Positions 43,501 through 51,838 of a stretch of DNA of 64,000 bases are shown in pieces. The position numbers and the translations under genes are program-made. The stretch comes from Flavobacteriales bacterium (GTDB lineage Bacteria; Bacteroidota; Bacteroidia; Flavobacteriales_F; PHOS-HE28), in NCBI GenBank assembly GCA_020635675.1, contig JACJZJ010000003.1:1-64000 (forward strand), written 5' to 3'. The notes beneath the pieces are model-generated. The model worked only from the letters and a program-made list of their open reading frames with translations, did no database searches and had not been told where the DNA came from. Numbering within the stretch: position 1 is the first letter of the stretch; the number at the start of each line of letters is the position of its first letter.

Positions 43501-45605
43501 GCTTCGATTGGCGGGCCTCCTCGTTCCAGTTCCTCCAGGACCGTCAGGGATGGGGGCAGGCGCATTTCCATCAATTCAAGAAGGACGGCTTCGATCAGAT
43601 CATCTACGATGAGCCGGCCCGGCGTTTCGAGTTCGATACGGCCCTCCATCAGGTGCGGTGTGACGTGGTAGGCAATGACGGTACCCTGAACGACTGGTAT
43701 CTTGACCTGAACTGGATGGAAGGCCAGGGTTGTGGAGGAGCCACCGCGATGCATGTGGCGGTCGTCGATCCGACGACATTGCAGGCCTGGGGTACTTTCT
43801 TCAACGGAGAGAACCCGGACCATCAATTCGGCAATGTGAACAATGACGGTGCTTGTCGCCAGCGCGTGGAGCGGTATTTCATCTTCCGGACATCTTCGCC
43901 CCCACAGATGGACGCATTGAACAATCTGCTGGCCAATGAGATACCGGACGGGTACTATTTGCTGCTCTGGACCTATCGCTTCCTGAACAAGTTCCAGATG
44001 CACCCGGACAGCTTTCCGGACCTGTATGCCACCTTCAATTCCCTTGGTGCCTCGGGTATCGCAGCGGCCCCGGACAGCGTGCCGTACATCTTCTTCCTGC
44101 GAAAGGGTTATCCCGGCACCGCACTGCAGGTCGCAGGGGACTCCGCGACGGCCCATGTGGAATTGAGCACCTGGATCCAATCCACCGGCCATTCCGGAGC
44201 GATCACTTCCGTACTGGCCGGTCCGAGCGCGGAATGGAGGGCATTCTATTGGGATGAAAACCCGAACGACCCCCAGGACAGCGTGCGCATCCAGGTATTC
44301 GGGGTCACACCGGGAGGAACTGAGCAGCTATTGTTCGACCTGGACGGTCCGCTCGATTCCGTGCCGGAACCCGACCTCGGTGCCGTCGCTGACGCTCAAC
44401 TCTATCCATATCTGAGATTGAAGGCGTTGGTCCGGAACGATTCCGTGGCCGAACCGGTACCATCCCAGATGAAAAGGTGGCAATTGATCCATTCGCCCGT
44501 ACCGGAATGTGCCATCGATCCTCCTTCAGGATACCTGCCGCTGCAGACCGGTCTCTATGAAGGACAGGAAGCGAAGGTGGCCGTTGCGGTCCGCAATATC
44601 AGTGCCTTTGACATGGACAGTCTTCTGCTGGACGCATGGGTAGTCGATCACGCTGGAACATGGCACACGGTCCACCACCATCGGAACATGCCGTTGCCTG
44701 CTGGGGCAGTGGTGTTGGACACCATCTCCATCGCCACCCAGGACCTTGGCGGCCTGAACACACTGATCATCGAGGCGAATCCGGTCGACAGTATCACGGG
44801 ACGTTATGACCAGTATGAGCAGTACCATTTCAACAATATCGCCACGCTCCGTTTCGATATCAATGAGGACCATGAGAACCCGCTCCTCGACGTGACCTTC
44901 GATGGTGTGCACATCCTGAACGGTGACATCGTTTCGGCCAAGCCGGAAGTGCTGGTCACGCTCGACGACGAGAACCCCACATTGCTTCTGGACAGCCCGG
45001 CGGATACCACCTATTTCAAGGTCTTCCTGACCGACCCACAGGGTGCCCAGAGGCGCGTCTATTTCCGCAACGGTGCGGGTGAGGATGTGATGCGATTCAT
45101 CCCTGCGAACGGTCCGGACAACATCTCACACATCGAATACCATCCCTTGTTTCCGGTGGACGGGACCTACCGGCTCACCGTCCGTGCGAGCGATATCAGC
45201 CACAACGCCAGTGGCGATCATGATCTTCAGATCGAGTTCCAGGTGATCAACGCTGCGACCATCACCGAGGTGCTCAACTACCCGAACCCCTTCACGACCA
45301 GTACGCGGTTCGTCTTTACCATCACGGGCTCGCAGGTGCCGAACTACATGAAGGTGCAGATCATGACGATAAGTGGAAGAGTGGTCCGCGAGATCACCAA
45401 CATGGAACTGGGTCCCATGCATGTCGGGCGCAACATCACGGAGTATGCCTGGGACGGTACCGATCAGTTCGGCGACAAACTGGCCAGGGGTGTCTATCTG
45501 TACCGTGTCATCGCCAAACTGGACGGTGACGACATGGAGCTCCGGCCGACGGCGGCGGCCGGTTATTTCAAGCAGGGTTTCGGGAAGATGTACCTCCTTC
45601 GCTAG
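40503..45605 (+). CDS. C25-family cysteine peptidase with FlgD-like C-terminal domain (PorU-like or T9SS cargo)
   Basis: The 1700-aa protein has a signal peptide (ALFTTLGAFAQ), an N-terminal beta region (GIYRIDYATLANAGF; SGEDDGVFDVQDHIEFHAR) like the one in PorU, and a gingipain-type catalytic core. His654 lies in TFFAHASGGGFDI and Cys684 in VIGNSCYAGNIH, 30 residues apart, close to the spacing in gingipains and PorU. A RMATLHGDPTL-like end of the core (NVQTFTLHGDPTLVL) is also typical. Beta domains follow, and the last 110 residues (VLNYPNPFTTSTRFVF; YAWDGTDQFGDKLARGVYLYRV) read as a FlgD Ig-like fold rather than a type A sorting domain. It may be the sortase PorU or a secreted peptidase. 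Confidence 0.85.
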   Translation: MKSRAWSVIALFTTLGAFAQPYGNEWVHYDRPYWRFQIAKEGIYRIDYATLANAGFPVTSVDPRTIQLFGREAQVPIYVSGEDDGVFDVQDHIEFHARKNDGWLDGGLYDLPEHQNNPYYSLYNDTIRYYLTWDADPEALRIEDYANTDYGSYTQRDWFWYDARSNLTLAYQRGTRTSQGATSSFMVEGEGYFNIYESVSSSVDFTQNLSVPTRRPYTLPDADDAQVTIVFAGTNNPGGGSCDDHHARFLYGPNDDVAYDIVYNGYKLNRTDFAMDHTWISTVNTNIKFRSVHDLGACFGGNGYTDRQAVAYYIIRYPHQFNMNAETSVNMGLPDQPGDPLSYLNLNNVPGTPIMYAYGDTVRRVLFTQSGQYWKTIVPADPNADVTRLYMTVEQAVDTIAGLTIVNGSGYFTDLSQVQADSALIIVTHPALMNAALQYAAYRESNPYNQRQTVVVDVDELCDQFGGGIPKHPLAIRRFAEMAYDTWPSRPTALFLIGKSVICPKVDAIAGHRTDPVAYAQCLVPTYGYPPSDNSFTLGISGDPRLIAIPVGRLAAKDEQEVLDYLAKVQTFEAQPPAEWMKNILHFRGGFTSSEWYQFGSYLNAYKTVAEDTSFAGRVMTFVKNDGGLLGQASADSVNNFIQEGVTLMTFFAHASGGGFDITIDNPYNYEWNGHYPAVIGNSCYAGNIHLVGDGSASERYVLLHDKGAIAFMASVDIGLTSTLFPFTLDWYRSFGQVNYGGTLGRHMQYAAFQQLGQSYNTTTLNNVQTFTLHGDPTLVLNSWPRPDYKISLPDISYSPTPVTADVDTFQVHAVVTNIGKGVDRTIGVALQRTLVEESVTMQPQFGQIDGGVFRDTVTFDVPVLDTDGGLGLNDLEVRVDLDPDEVPEIDDIGNNVVEPTLLITSGEVFPVYPYEFAITPDAAPQLKASTGDPFAPVRTYRFQIDTTAHFNSPVMESTTITAPGGVISWQPQQIFSLNTQTDSTVFFWRCSPDSSADNGFDWRASSFQFLQDRQGWGQAHFHQFKKDGFDQIIYDEPARRFEFDTALHQVRCDVVGNDGTLNDWYLDLNWMEGQGCGGATAMHVAVVDPTTLQAWGTFFNGENPDHQFGNVNNDGACRQRVERYFIFRTSSPPQMDALNNLLANEIPDGYYLLLWTYRFLNKFQMHPDSFPDLYATFNSLGASGIAAAPDSVPYIFFLRKGYPGTALQVAGDSATAHVELSTWIQSTGHSGAITSVLAGPSAEWRAFYWDENPNDPQDSVRIQVFGVTPGGTEQLLFDLDGPLDSVPEPDLGAVADAQLYPYLRLKALVRNDSVAEPVPSQMKRWQLIHSPVPECAIDPPSGYLPLQTGLYEGQEAKVAVAVRNISAFDMDSLLLDAWVVDHAGTWHTVHHHRNMPLPAGAVVLDTISIATQDLGGLNTLIIEANPVDSITGRYDQYEQYHFNNIATLRFDINEDHENPLLDVTFDGVHILNGDIVSAKPEVLVTLDDENPTLLLDSPADTTYFKVFLTDPQGAQRRVYFRNGAGEDVMRFIPANGPDNISHIEYHPLFPVDGTYRLTVRASDISHNASGDHDLQIEFQVINAATITEVLNYPNPFTTSTRFVFTITGSQVPNYMKVQIMTISGRVVREITNMELGPMHVGRNITEYAWDGTDQFGDKLARGVYLYRVIAKLDGDDMELRPTAAAGYFKQGFGKMYLLR

Positions 45606-45631
45606 GTCGGTCCCCTTCCGGCACGGCCAGC

Positions 45632-45639
45632 TACCTTCG
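45632..45639 (+). promoter_or_regulatory. -7 box TACCTTCG before lnt
   Basis: TAnnTTcG variant ending eight bases before the lnt ATG. Confidence 0.52.
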
Positions 45640-45647
45640 GCCGCACC

Positions 45648-47306
45648 ATGCGCGATCGGCGACATGTTCTGTTTGCGTTGCTCGGAGGGGCTTTGATGGT
45701 CCTGGCCTGGCCGGCCACCGGCAGCATTACGCCATTGCTTTTCGTTGGCCTCGTTCCATGGATGTGGGTCGCGGAGGAACGCTGGTCACAGGTCCCGCGC
45801 AAGCGTCGGACCTTGCTGGTCCTGTACCCGGGCCTGCTGTTGTGGAACCTGGTGACCACGCATTGGCTGGGTAACGTCCAGGAAGGTTTTGCCACCCGCC
45901 TGCTCACGGGCGTGCTCGTACAAATGGCGAACGCAGGTCTGATGACGATCCCGTTCGCACTCGCACGGCACGCTCGTATGCGTGCCGGACCGATCCTTGG
46001 ATGGGCCGCGTTCATCGTATTCTGGACCGCCTTCGAACGGCTGCACCATGAATGGGACCTGCAATGGCCCTGGCTGACCCTGGGGAACGGCCTATCGGCC
46101 CGGGCAGATTGGGTGCAGTGGTACGCTTGGTCCGGTCATCTGGGCGGAAGTGTATGGGTGTTGATGGTGAACGTGTTGGTCCTGTTGACGCTCCGCAGTC
46201 CCCGGTCGGCCGCGGTCAGGAGATCGATGGCGGCAGGTCTGCTCATTGCCGTCCCCATCGCAGGGTCCCTCGTCGTCCACAGGACATACCGCGAAAGGGG
46301 GGCGACCATCAGTGCGGTCATCGTACAGCCCAATATCGACCCCTACAACGAGAAGTTCGGCGGCCTTGGCCCCATGGAACAATTGGACCGCATGTTGGAC
46401 CTCGCCGCCGGCCAGGTCACCGACAGCACGCGGCTCGTTGTATTTCCGGAGACCGCGTTGCAGGAATACGCCGGTCTGAAGATCGACCCGAAAGGGAACC
46501 TGCAGCTCAAGGGGTTGTGGGAGAACGACCTGAGCGTCTCGCTCAGCGTTCAGCGAATACGCGCCTGGATCCAGGACCATCCGGGGGTCTCGATACTCAC
46601 CGGAATGTCCTCGGCAAGGCTTTTCGGGCCCAATGAACAATTGACCGCGACCGCCCGGCAGGTGCGTGGGTCCGACCGTTATTTCGATGCATACAATGCC
46701 GCGCTGCTCGTGGACGAGCACGGAGCCATTTCGGTCTATCACAAGAGCAAGCTGGTCGCCGGAGTGGAGATGCTGCCCTTCGAACAGTTGCTTGGCAAGC
46801 TCGACCTCCTCGCGATCGACCTGGGTGGTACCTCAGGAAGCCTGGCCGGACAAGAAGAACGTAGCGTGCTCCTTGCGGACGATGGACACATCGGCGTGGC
46901 GCCTGTGATCTGCTACGAATCCGTGTTCGGCGACTACGTGACAGGCTATGTGCGGAATGGCGCTGATCTGATCGCGATCATCACCAACGATGGGTGGTGG
47001 GGGGATACCCCGGGCTATCGGCAACATCTTCAATATGGCCGGCTGCGTGCGATCGAGACCCGGCGTGACATCCTGCGTGCGGCCAATACAGGGATCAGTT
47101 GCTGGATCGACCAGCGTGGAGATATCCACCAGGCCACCGACTGGTGGGTGCCTGCCGCCATCCGGGCCAAGGTCCACCTTGGTCGATCCCGGACCTTCTT
47201 CGTGAGGCATGGGGACCTCGTCGGCCGGTCGTCCATCGGTCTCGCATTGATAATTGCTGCTTTACTAGTGGTCGCAGGTGTGACGAAGAGGTCGAAGGCG
47301 GAATGA
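45648..47306 (+). CDS. lnt: Apolipoprotein N-acyltransferase
   Basis: The 552-aa inner-membrane enzyme adds the third acyl chain to lipoproteins. About six membrane segments precede a carbon-nitrogen hydrolase domain with the catalytic triad Glu268 (VFPETALQEY), Lys366 (YHKSKLVAG) and Cys422 (PVICYESVFG). These align in order and spacing with the known E. coli residues Glu267, Lys335 and Cys387. A further hydrophobic segment closes the protein (SIGLALIIAALLVVAGV). It is preceded by a -7 box and followed closely by a strong terminator, so it is probably transcribed alone. Confidence 0.94.
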   Translation: MRDRRHVLFALLGGALMVLAWPATGSITPLLFVGLVPWMWVAEERWSQVPRKRRTLLVLYPGLLLWNLVTTHWLGNVQEGFATRLLTGVLVQMANAGLMTIPFALARHARMRAGPILGWAAFIVFWTAFERLHHEWDLQWPWLTLGNGLSARADWVQWYAWSGHLGGSVWVLMVNVLVLLTLRSPRSAAVRRSMAAGLLIAVPIAGSLVVHRTYRERGATISAVIVQPNIDPYNEKFGGLGPMEQLDRMLDLAAGQVTDSTRLVVFPETALQEYAGLKIDPKGNLQLKGLWENDLSVSLSVQRIRAWIQDHPGVSILTGMSSARLFGPNEQLTATARQVRGSDRYFDAYNAALLVDEHGAISVYHKSKLVAGVEMLPFEQLLGKLDLLAIDLGGTSGSLAGQEERSVLLADDGHIGVAPVICYESVFGDYVTGYVRNGADLIAIITNDGWWGDTPGYRQHLQYGRLRAIETRRDILRAANTGISCWIDQRGDIHQATDWWVPAAIRAKVHLGRSRTFFVRHGDLVGRSSIGLALIIAALLVVAGVTKRSKAE

Positions 47307-47307
47307 A

Positions 47308-47331
47308 AAAAGGGTGCCGAAGCACCCTTTT
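47308..47331. terminator. Terminator between lnt and a secreted protein
   Basis: A 10-bp stem (AAAAGGGTGC with GCACCCTTTT) and a 4-base loop start just past the lnt stop. A and T runs on either side let it act in both directions for these convergent genes. Confidence 0.82.
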
Positions 47332-47348
47332 CGTTCGATGGGCTGCGA

Positions 47349-48659
47349 TCATTGGATCATGATCCGACGGTTGAGCGCACTGTTGTCGTTCTGGAGCTGG
47401 ATCATGTAGATGCCGGTGGCTATCGCGTCCTTTGGAAAGCTCAGGTGCGTGATGCCGTTCTGGATCTGTTGCTTGGGGCGCGTGACCATGACCTTGCCCT
47501 GAGCGTCGATGAGCGTCAGGTCATGAACACCCTCTGCGCTGGAACTGACAAGCACGTTCACATTGCTTCCGTCGTCCCATGCGTTCACGATACTGATTCC
47601 GCCATCGGCCTCGCAGCCCGCGGCGATCAGGTCACTGGTCGTTGTGGTGCCATCGAAGTCCGTCTGCCTCAGTCGGTAATAGGCTAGACCGGAGGGTTGC
47701 ATATCCACGAAGCTGTATTCCAAGGTGACCTGACTATTGCCTGCCCCATCAACGCTGCCGATGGCATACCACTCCACACCATCCGAACTCTTCTCGATGG
47801 TGAAGATGTCGTTGTTCTCTTCAGAGGCTGTGGTCCAGTGGATCACCACACGATCACCCTCGCATTGTCCCTTCAGGTCCACCAGTTCGATCGGCAGTGG
47901 GCTGTTGATATCGGAGAGCGTCCAGCTGCGATAGAAATCGGCAGGTGCGATGACACCGGCCGCTGGAACATGGACCGAGCGTTGGAAGCCACCCATGTTG
48001 GTCCAGACACATACCGGCAGGAAATCACCCCATTTCGACACGCCCGGGTTGAACCTCTGGGCCATCAGCGGACTGCTCGCATTGATGCTCTGTGCGGTGA
48101 TGTCCTGTGTGTCGTACACGAACGTGATCGAGGAACTCGGGTTGGCCGTGTATGCATATCCGGGGGCCTGCGTGTCGATGATCCAGAAGCGATCGATCAC
48201 GAAGTCGGAGTTGTTCACCGCTCCGGTCGCATTGTCGTTCATGTGGGTCACGTCCGAAGGCATGTACAAAAGGTTGTTCCACGCAGGAGCGGACGAGCCG
48301 TAGTTGTATGTTGAGAACACCACCGACCCCGCGCCGGTCCCGGCGGTCGTCTTCTGGTAGGTCAGCGGCATCTTCACGTTCGCCGGGCTCGTGAACGGGA
48401 CCGTATAGTTCCCGTTCGTGGCGCCGATAGCCCACCGCAGATAGTTCTGCTCGCGCTCCGAGATGATGTTCCCACCCGTACCCGATGTCGTGATCGCGTT
48501 CGCCGCGGGGTTCATGACCACCAACCAGGTCTCCTGGGTGGCGGGCGCAGTGACATCATAGACGATGTAAGCATCATCATTGATGACCAAGCGGGCCGCC
48601 TGTCCGAAGGAGGCGAAGCTCAGCAACGTCAGGATGGAGGTGAGTAAAGTTCTCATCAT
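47349..48659 (-). CDS. Secreted protein with T9SS type A sorting domain
   Basis: The 436-aa protein has a signal peptide (MMRTLLTSILTLLSFASFGQ). Residues of about 22-265 form an unrecognised region with many polar and aromatic residues (TQETWLVVMNPAANAITT; SNSS-like glycine stretches). Then comes a fibronectin-like stretch common in T9SS cargo: LPIELVDLKGQCEGDRVVIHWTTASEENNDIFTIEKSSDG to LAYYRLRQTDFDG. The type A sorting domain closes it (VHDLTLIDAQGKVMV; GIYMIQLQ; LNRRIMIQ). It is exported, with unknown function. It differs in architecture from the five-paralogue array. A near-perfect promoter precedes it. Confidence 0.86.
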   Translation of the reverse strand: MMRTLLTSILTLLSFASFGQAARLVINDDAYIVYDVTAPATQETWLVVMNPAANAITTSGTGGNIISEREQNYLRWAIGATNGNYTVPFTSPANVKMPLTYQKTTAGTGAGSVVFSTYNYGSSAPAWNNLLYMPSDVTHMNDNATGAVNNSDFVIDRFWIIDTQAPGYAYTANPSSSITFVYDTQDITAQSINASSPLMAQRFNPGVSKWGDFLPVCVWTNMGGFQRSVHVPAAGVIAPADFYRSWTLSDINSPLPIELVDLKGQCEGDRVVIHWTTASEENNDIFTIEKSSDGVEWYAIGSVDGAGNSQVTLEYSFVDMQPSGLAYYRLRQTDFDGTTTTSDLIAAGCEADGGISIVNAWDDGSNVNVLVSSSAEGVHDLTLIDAQGKVMVTRPKQQIQNGITHLSFPKDAIATGIYMIQLQNDNSALNRRIMIQ

Positions 48660-48667
48660 GGCAAGTT

Positions 48668-48697
48668 CAAAAATAAATCATCCCGGTCGGAGGTCAA
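48668..48697 (-). promoter_or_regulatory. Promoter TTG-N19-TATTTTTG before the secreted protein
   Basis: On the minus strand TTG (48697-48695) and TATTTTTG (48675-48668) are separated by 19 bases, the best promoter match in the window. The -7 box ends eight bases before the ATG at 48659. Confidence 0.75.
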
Positions 48698-48838
48698 ACA
48701 CCCCCCACAGAAAGTTCCATCCCGTTCCCTGGCATGTACTTGATCTTCGGACCGACATATTCTCGTGGATCGGATGGTTCGCTTGGGCACCCGGCATGGT
48801 TATGACGCATCCGGACCACCGGGGTTGCCCGCGGGGGA

Positions 48839-48846
48839 TAACTTCG
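48839..48846 (+). promoter_or_regulatory. -7 box TAACTTCG before pabB
   Basis: TAnnTTcG variant ending six bases before the ATG at 48853; it supports that start against upstream in-frame ones. Confidence 0.5.
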
Positions 48847-48852
48847 CGTAAC

Positions 48853-50133
48853 ATGGCCGGAACGAGTCCTATTTCTTTGGGCATCAACGGGTTGCTGGAT
48901 CCGCTGCGGATGGATGTTCTACGGGATGAGCCGTACTTCCTTTACCGACGTGCGGCCGATCGGCGAAGGGCGGTCCTTGGTGTAGGGAGACGGACGCACC
49001 TGGTGAGCGATCTACCCGAAGCGGCATGGAAGGCCTGGAAAGGTTTTTTGACATCCGCAACGGGGCCCTCCATGGGGCATCTCTGCTACGAGCTGAAGGA
49101 CGGGTCCGAAGGCCTGCATGCCGCGTTGGGTGAGGCCCAGCGGTTGCCGTTGCTCCATTGGTTCGAACCCGAACTACTTCTGGAGACACAGGATGGGATC
49201 ACCACAATGCGGTGCGATCAGGCACGCAAGCCTTTGGCCCAGGTGATCGTGGAGAAGCTCGGAGAGACGGTGCACCACTCTCCGCGGCATGCCGAACGAG
49301 CCGAATGGCAGATACGGACCTCCCGGTCGGCCTACCTGGCGTCCGTGGATCGCCTCATGTACCACCTCCGGCGCGGTGACCTTTATGAGATCAATTATTG
49401 CGTTGAGCGCACCGCCAAGCTTTTCAGGTGGGATCCATTTCGCGCGTTCCACGAACTGCTGCGCCATACCGATGCACCCTTTGCCTCTTTCTACCGGTAC
49501 GGTCACATCTTCGTATTGTGTGCCAGTCCGGAGCGCTTCCTTGAGATCCGGAACGGACGGATCCGTACCGAGCCGATGAAGGGGACCCGCCCCAGGGACC
49601 CCGACCCCGGCCGGGATGCGGAACTCGTACATGCGCTCAGGACGGATGCCAAGGAGCGAAGCGAGAACATCATGGCGACGGACGTGGCACGTCATGACCT
49701 GGGACAAGTGGCGGAACCGGGCAGCGTGGAGGTGTCGGAACTTTGTGGTGTGCGCACCTTCCGTTCGGTCCATCAGATGGTGAGCCGGGTCGAGGCCCGG
49801 CTGCGCGGTGACCTCCATCCGGTGGATGCCGTGCGTGCGGCCTGGCCCATGGCCAGTATGACCGGTGCACCGAAGATCAGTGCCATGCGATGGATCAACG
49901 AGGTGGAAACGAAGCCAAGAGGCCTGTTCAGCGGCTCCCTGGGTTGGGCGGAGCCTCGGGGTGGATTGGACCTGAACGTGGTGATCCGTACGATCGTGCA
50001 CGATGCTGCGACAGGCCACACCAGCTTGATCACCGGCGGTGCCCTGACAGCCGCCTGCGACCCCGAACGGGAGTGGGAGGAATGTGCCCTGAAAGCATCC
50101 ACTGTCCTTCGCGCCATCGGTCATGAGAACTGA
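48853..50133 (+). CDS. pabB: Aminodeoxychorismate synthase component I family protein
   Basis: The 426-aa enzyme is of the chorismate-utilising family. Key blocks: LYEINYCVERTAKL, FASFYRYGHIFVLCASPERFLEI, RTEPMKGTRPRD, and the C-terminal VDAVRAAWPMASMTGAPKISAMRWI with SLGWAEPRGGLDLNVVIRTI. PMKGTRPR is the PabB-type form of the PIKGTRPR motif. It should add ammonia from PabA to chorismate on the way to 4-aminobenzoate and folate; an anthranilate synthase role is less likely, as the N-terminal tryptophan-binding LLES pattern is not seen. The start chosen is the ATG six bases past a -7 box. It overlaps tilS by 11 bases. Confidence 0.82.
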   Translation: MAGTSPISLGINGLLDPLRMDVLRDEPYFLYRRAADRRRAVLGVGRRTHLVSDLPEAAWKAWKGFLTSATGPSMGHLCYELKDGSEGLHAALGEAQRLPLLHWFEPELLLETQDGITTMRCDQARKPLAQVIVEKLGETVHHSPRHAERAEWQIRTSRSAYLASVDRLMYHLRRGDLYEINYCVERTAKLFRWDPFRAFHELLRHTDAPFASFYRYGHIFVLCASPERFLEIRNGRIRTEPMKGTRPRDPDPGRDAELVHALRTDAKERSENIMATDVARHDLGQVAEPGSVEVSELCGVRTFRSVHQMVSRVEARLRGDLHPVDAVRAAWPMASMTGAPKISAMRWINEVETKPRGLFSGSLGWAEPRGGLDLNVVIRTIVHDAATGHTSLITGGALTAACDPEREWEECALKASTVLRAIGHEN

Positions 50134-51418
50134 CGCCGTATGGAACGCCGTGCGACGATCGGGCCTTATCGCCCCGGGGGATCCCGTGTTGGTCGCTGTC
50201 AGCGGAGGGGTGGACAGCATGGTCCTGCTACATGCGCTGCACGCGCTTGGTCATCAGGTCACGGCGGCGCATGTCGAACATGGACTTCGCGGTGAGGAGA
50301 GCTTGGCGGACGAGGACCTCGTGCGTTCGTGGTGCGCCGCTGCAGGCATCCCTTTCATGTGCACCCATGTCGATCCCACGACACGCTCGCAAGGTGATGG
50401 CACTTCCATTCAGATGGCCGCTCGTGAACTGCGCTACAAGGCTCTGTATCGCGTGGCGGACGAACAACGGATCCGGACCATCGCCATGGCCCATCACCGG
50501 GATGATGCCCTGGAGACCCTGCTGATCCACCTCATGCGCGGATCCGGCCCGAAAGGTTGGGCATCCATACCCGCACGTAGCGGTCGGATCGTGCGACCAT
50601 TGCTGGACATCGATCGCGTGGCCATCGAGGCCTACGCCCGTGAATGGGATGTGCCGTTCCGCGAGGACGCGAGCAACACCGACCCCAAGTACCTCCGGAA
50701 CCGGGTCCGCCACGAGTTGATCCCGCTGATGGAGGACCTTGTACCGGGTGCCCGGTCGGCGATGGACCGGTCACTGGAGCGGCTGCGTGAGCTCGCCATC
50801 TATTGGAACAGCGACGCCGCGGTCGGTGTTCCCGATGAGGTCCCATTCACCCATTTGGACGGGAGTTGCGGTCCGCCCCTGCTCGTCCTCGCGAAAAGGC
50901 TCAGGGTCTTGGGCTTGCATCCTCATACCCTCCAACAGGTCCTGGAAGCCGTTCGGCAGCGGCGCACGGGTGCGCGGTTCGTCGGGAAGGCGCATATGAT
51001 CTGGGTGGATCGCGAAATGCTACGGATCGGTCCGGTCCAAGGGGGGCGGAGCACGGTGATCCAAGTGGATGAGGACCTTTCGCTACCGGCCGACGCCCCG
51101 ATCACCCTGGAGGCCTGCCAGAAGGACGATGGATTCGGTTCGGTCAGCGGTGATCCGATCCTCGACAGGGACCATCTGAGCTTTCCGCTCATCCTGCGTC
51201 CCTGGCACCCGGGGGATCGCATGCGGCCAGAAGGGCTGCGAGGATCCAAATTGGTCAGCGACATCCTGATCGATGCCAAGGTGCCGCGCGACAGGAAGGC
51301 AGATACCTGGGTGCTGGTCGATGGTAAGGGGATCCTCTGGCTGGTCGGGCATCGCGTGGCCGAAGGAGTTCGCGCTACAGGTGCCAGCCTCCGCGGTATC
51401 CGGTGCAGCGTGCGCTGA
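50123..51418 (+). CDS. tilS: tRNA(Ile)-lysidine synthase
   Basis: The 431-aa cytoplasmic enzyme converts the wobble cytidine of a tRNA(Ile) to lysidine, allowing AUA decoding. The ATP-pyrophosphatase P-loop SGGVDS is at residues 27-32, then AAHVEHGLRGEES, AHHRDDALETLL and SNTDPKYLRNRVRHELIP. The C-terminal domain (LPLILRPWHPGDRMRPEGLRGSKLVSDILIDAKVPRDRK) is the TilS/TtcA-C type. The ATG lies inside the end of pabB, so the two are co-transcribed. Confidence 0.94.
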   Translation: MRTDAVWNAVRRSGLIAPGDPVLVAVSGGVDSMVLLHALHALGHQVTAAHVEHGLRGEESLADEDLVRSWCAAAGIPFMCTHVDPTTRSQGDGTSIQMAARELRYKALYRVADEQRIRTIAMAHHRDDALETLLIHLMRGSGPKGWASIPARSGRIVRPLLDIDRVAIEAYAREWDVPFREDASNTDPKYLRNRVRHELIPLMEDLVPGARSAMDRSLERLRELAIYWNSDAAVGVPDEVPFTHLDGSCGPPLLVLAKRLRVLGLHPHTLQQVLEAVRQRRTGARFVGKAHMIWVDREMLRIGPVQGGRSTVIQVDEDLSLPADAPITLEACQKDDGFGSVSGDPILDRDHLSFPLILRPWHPGDRMRPEGLRGSKLVSDILIDAKVPRDRKADTWVLVDGKGILWLVGHRVAEGVRATGASLRGIRCSVR

Positions 51419-51429
51419 ACCCGTTTCGC

Positions 51430-51437
51430 TACCTTCA
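51430..51437 (+). promoter_or_regulatory. -7 box TACCTTCA before the 96-aa gene
   Basis: TAnnTTcA variant, 20 bases before the ATG. Confidence 0.42.
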
Positions 51438-51457
51438 ACCACCGCATTCCATTTTGC

Positions 51458-51748
51458 ATGAAACCCTCATCCGCCCAGCTGATCGCCAAAGAGGAGATCC
51501 CCTCGCTCCGGTTCCCGAAGGAACCCGTGCACCTCAATGCGGCCCATCATGATGCCTTGTTGGCGAAGGTCGAGCGGGCCATGCAGCTCGGGAACGGCCA
51601 TCACGGCAAGTGCCGCATCTTGTTCCGTGATGACAGGGGATTGAAGGTGGTGGAGACCACGATCTGGTCGCATGACGATCGCTCCATCCTCCTGAAGTCG
51701 GGCATATCGATACCCCTGGCGCGTGTCCTGGACGTGGAGATGCCTTGA
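51458..51748 (+). CDS. Conserved-looking small cytoplasmic protein
   Basis: The 96-aa protein lacks a signal or membrane segment. It has a basic-acidic N-terminus (MKPSSAQLIAKEEIPSLRFP), a helix (HHDALLAKVERAMQLGNGHH), then a beta-rich half (CRILFRDDRGLKVVETTIW; SILLKSGISIPLARVLDVEMP). It resembles small uncharacterised Flavobacteria proteins, but I cannot name a family. A -7 box upstream and the clean start support it as a gene. It stands between tilS and the DsbD-type genes. Confidence 0.65.
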   Translation: MKPSSAQLIAKEEIPSLRFPKEPVHLNAAHHDALLAKVERAMQLGNGHHGKCRILFRDDRGLKVVETTIWSHDDRSILLKSGISIPLARVLDVEMP

Positions 51749-51812
51749 GCTCGGCGGAATGGGATCGCAATGATCCGATGAGTTGACCGGGTCGGCGCGC
51801 GCTCGCGACGGC

Positions 51813-51820
51813 TAATTTTG
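51813..51820 (+). promoter_or_regulatory. -7 box TAATTTTG before the DsbD-type pair
   Basis: Exact TAnnTTTG match, 18 bases before the ATG at 51839. An in-frame TTG start at 51818 would lie inside it and is rejected. Confidence 0.62.
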
Positions 51821-51838
51821 AGGCCAGCTTTTAGCGCC

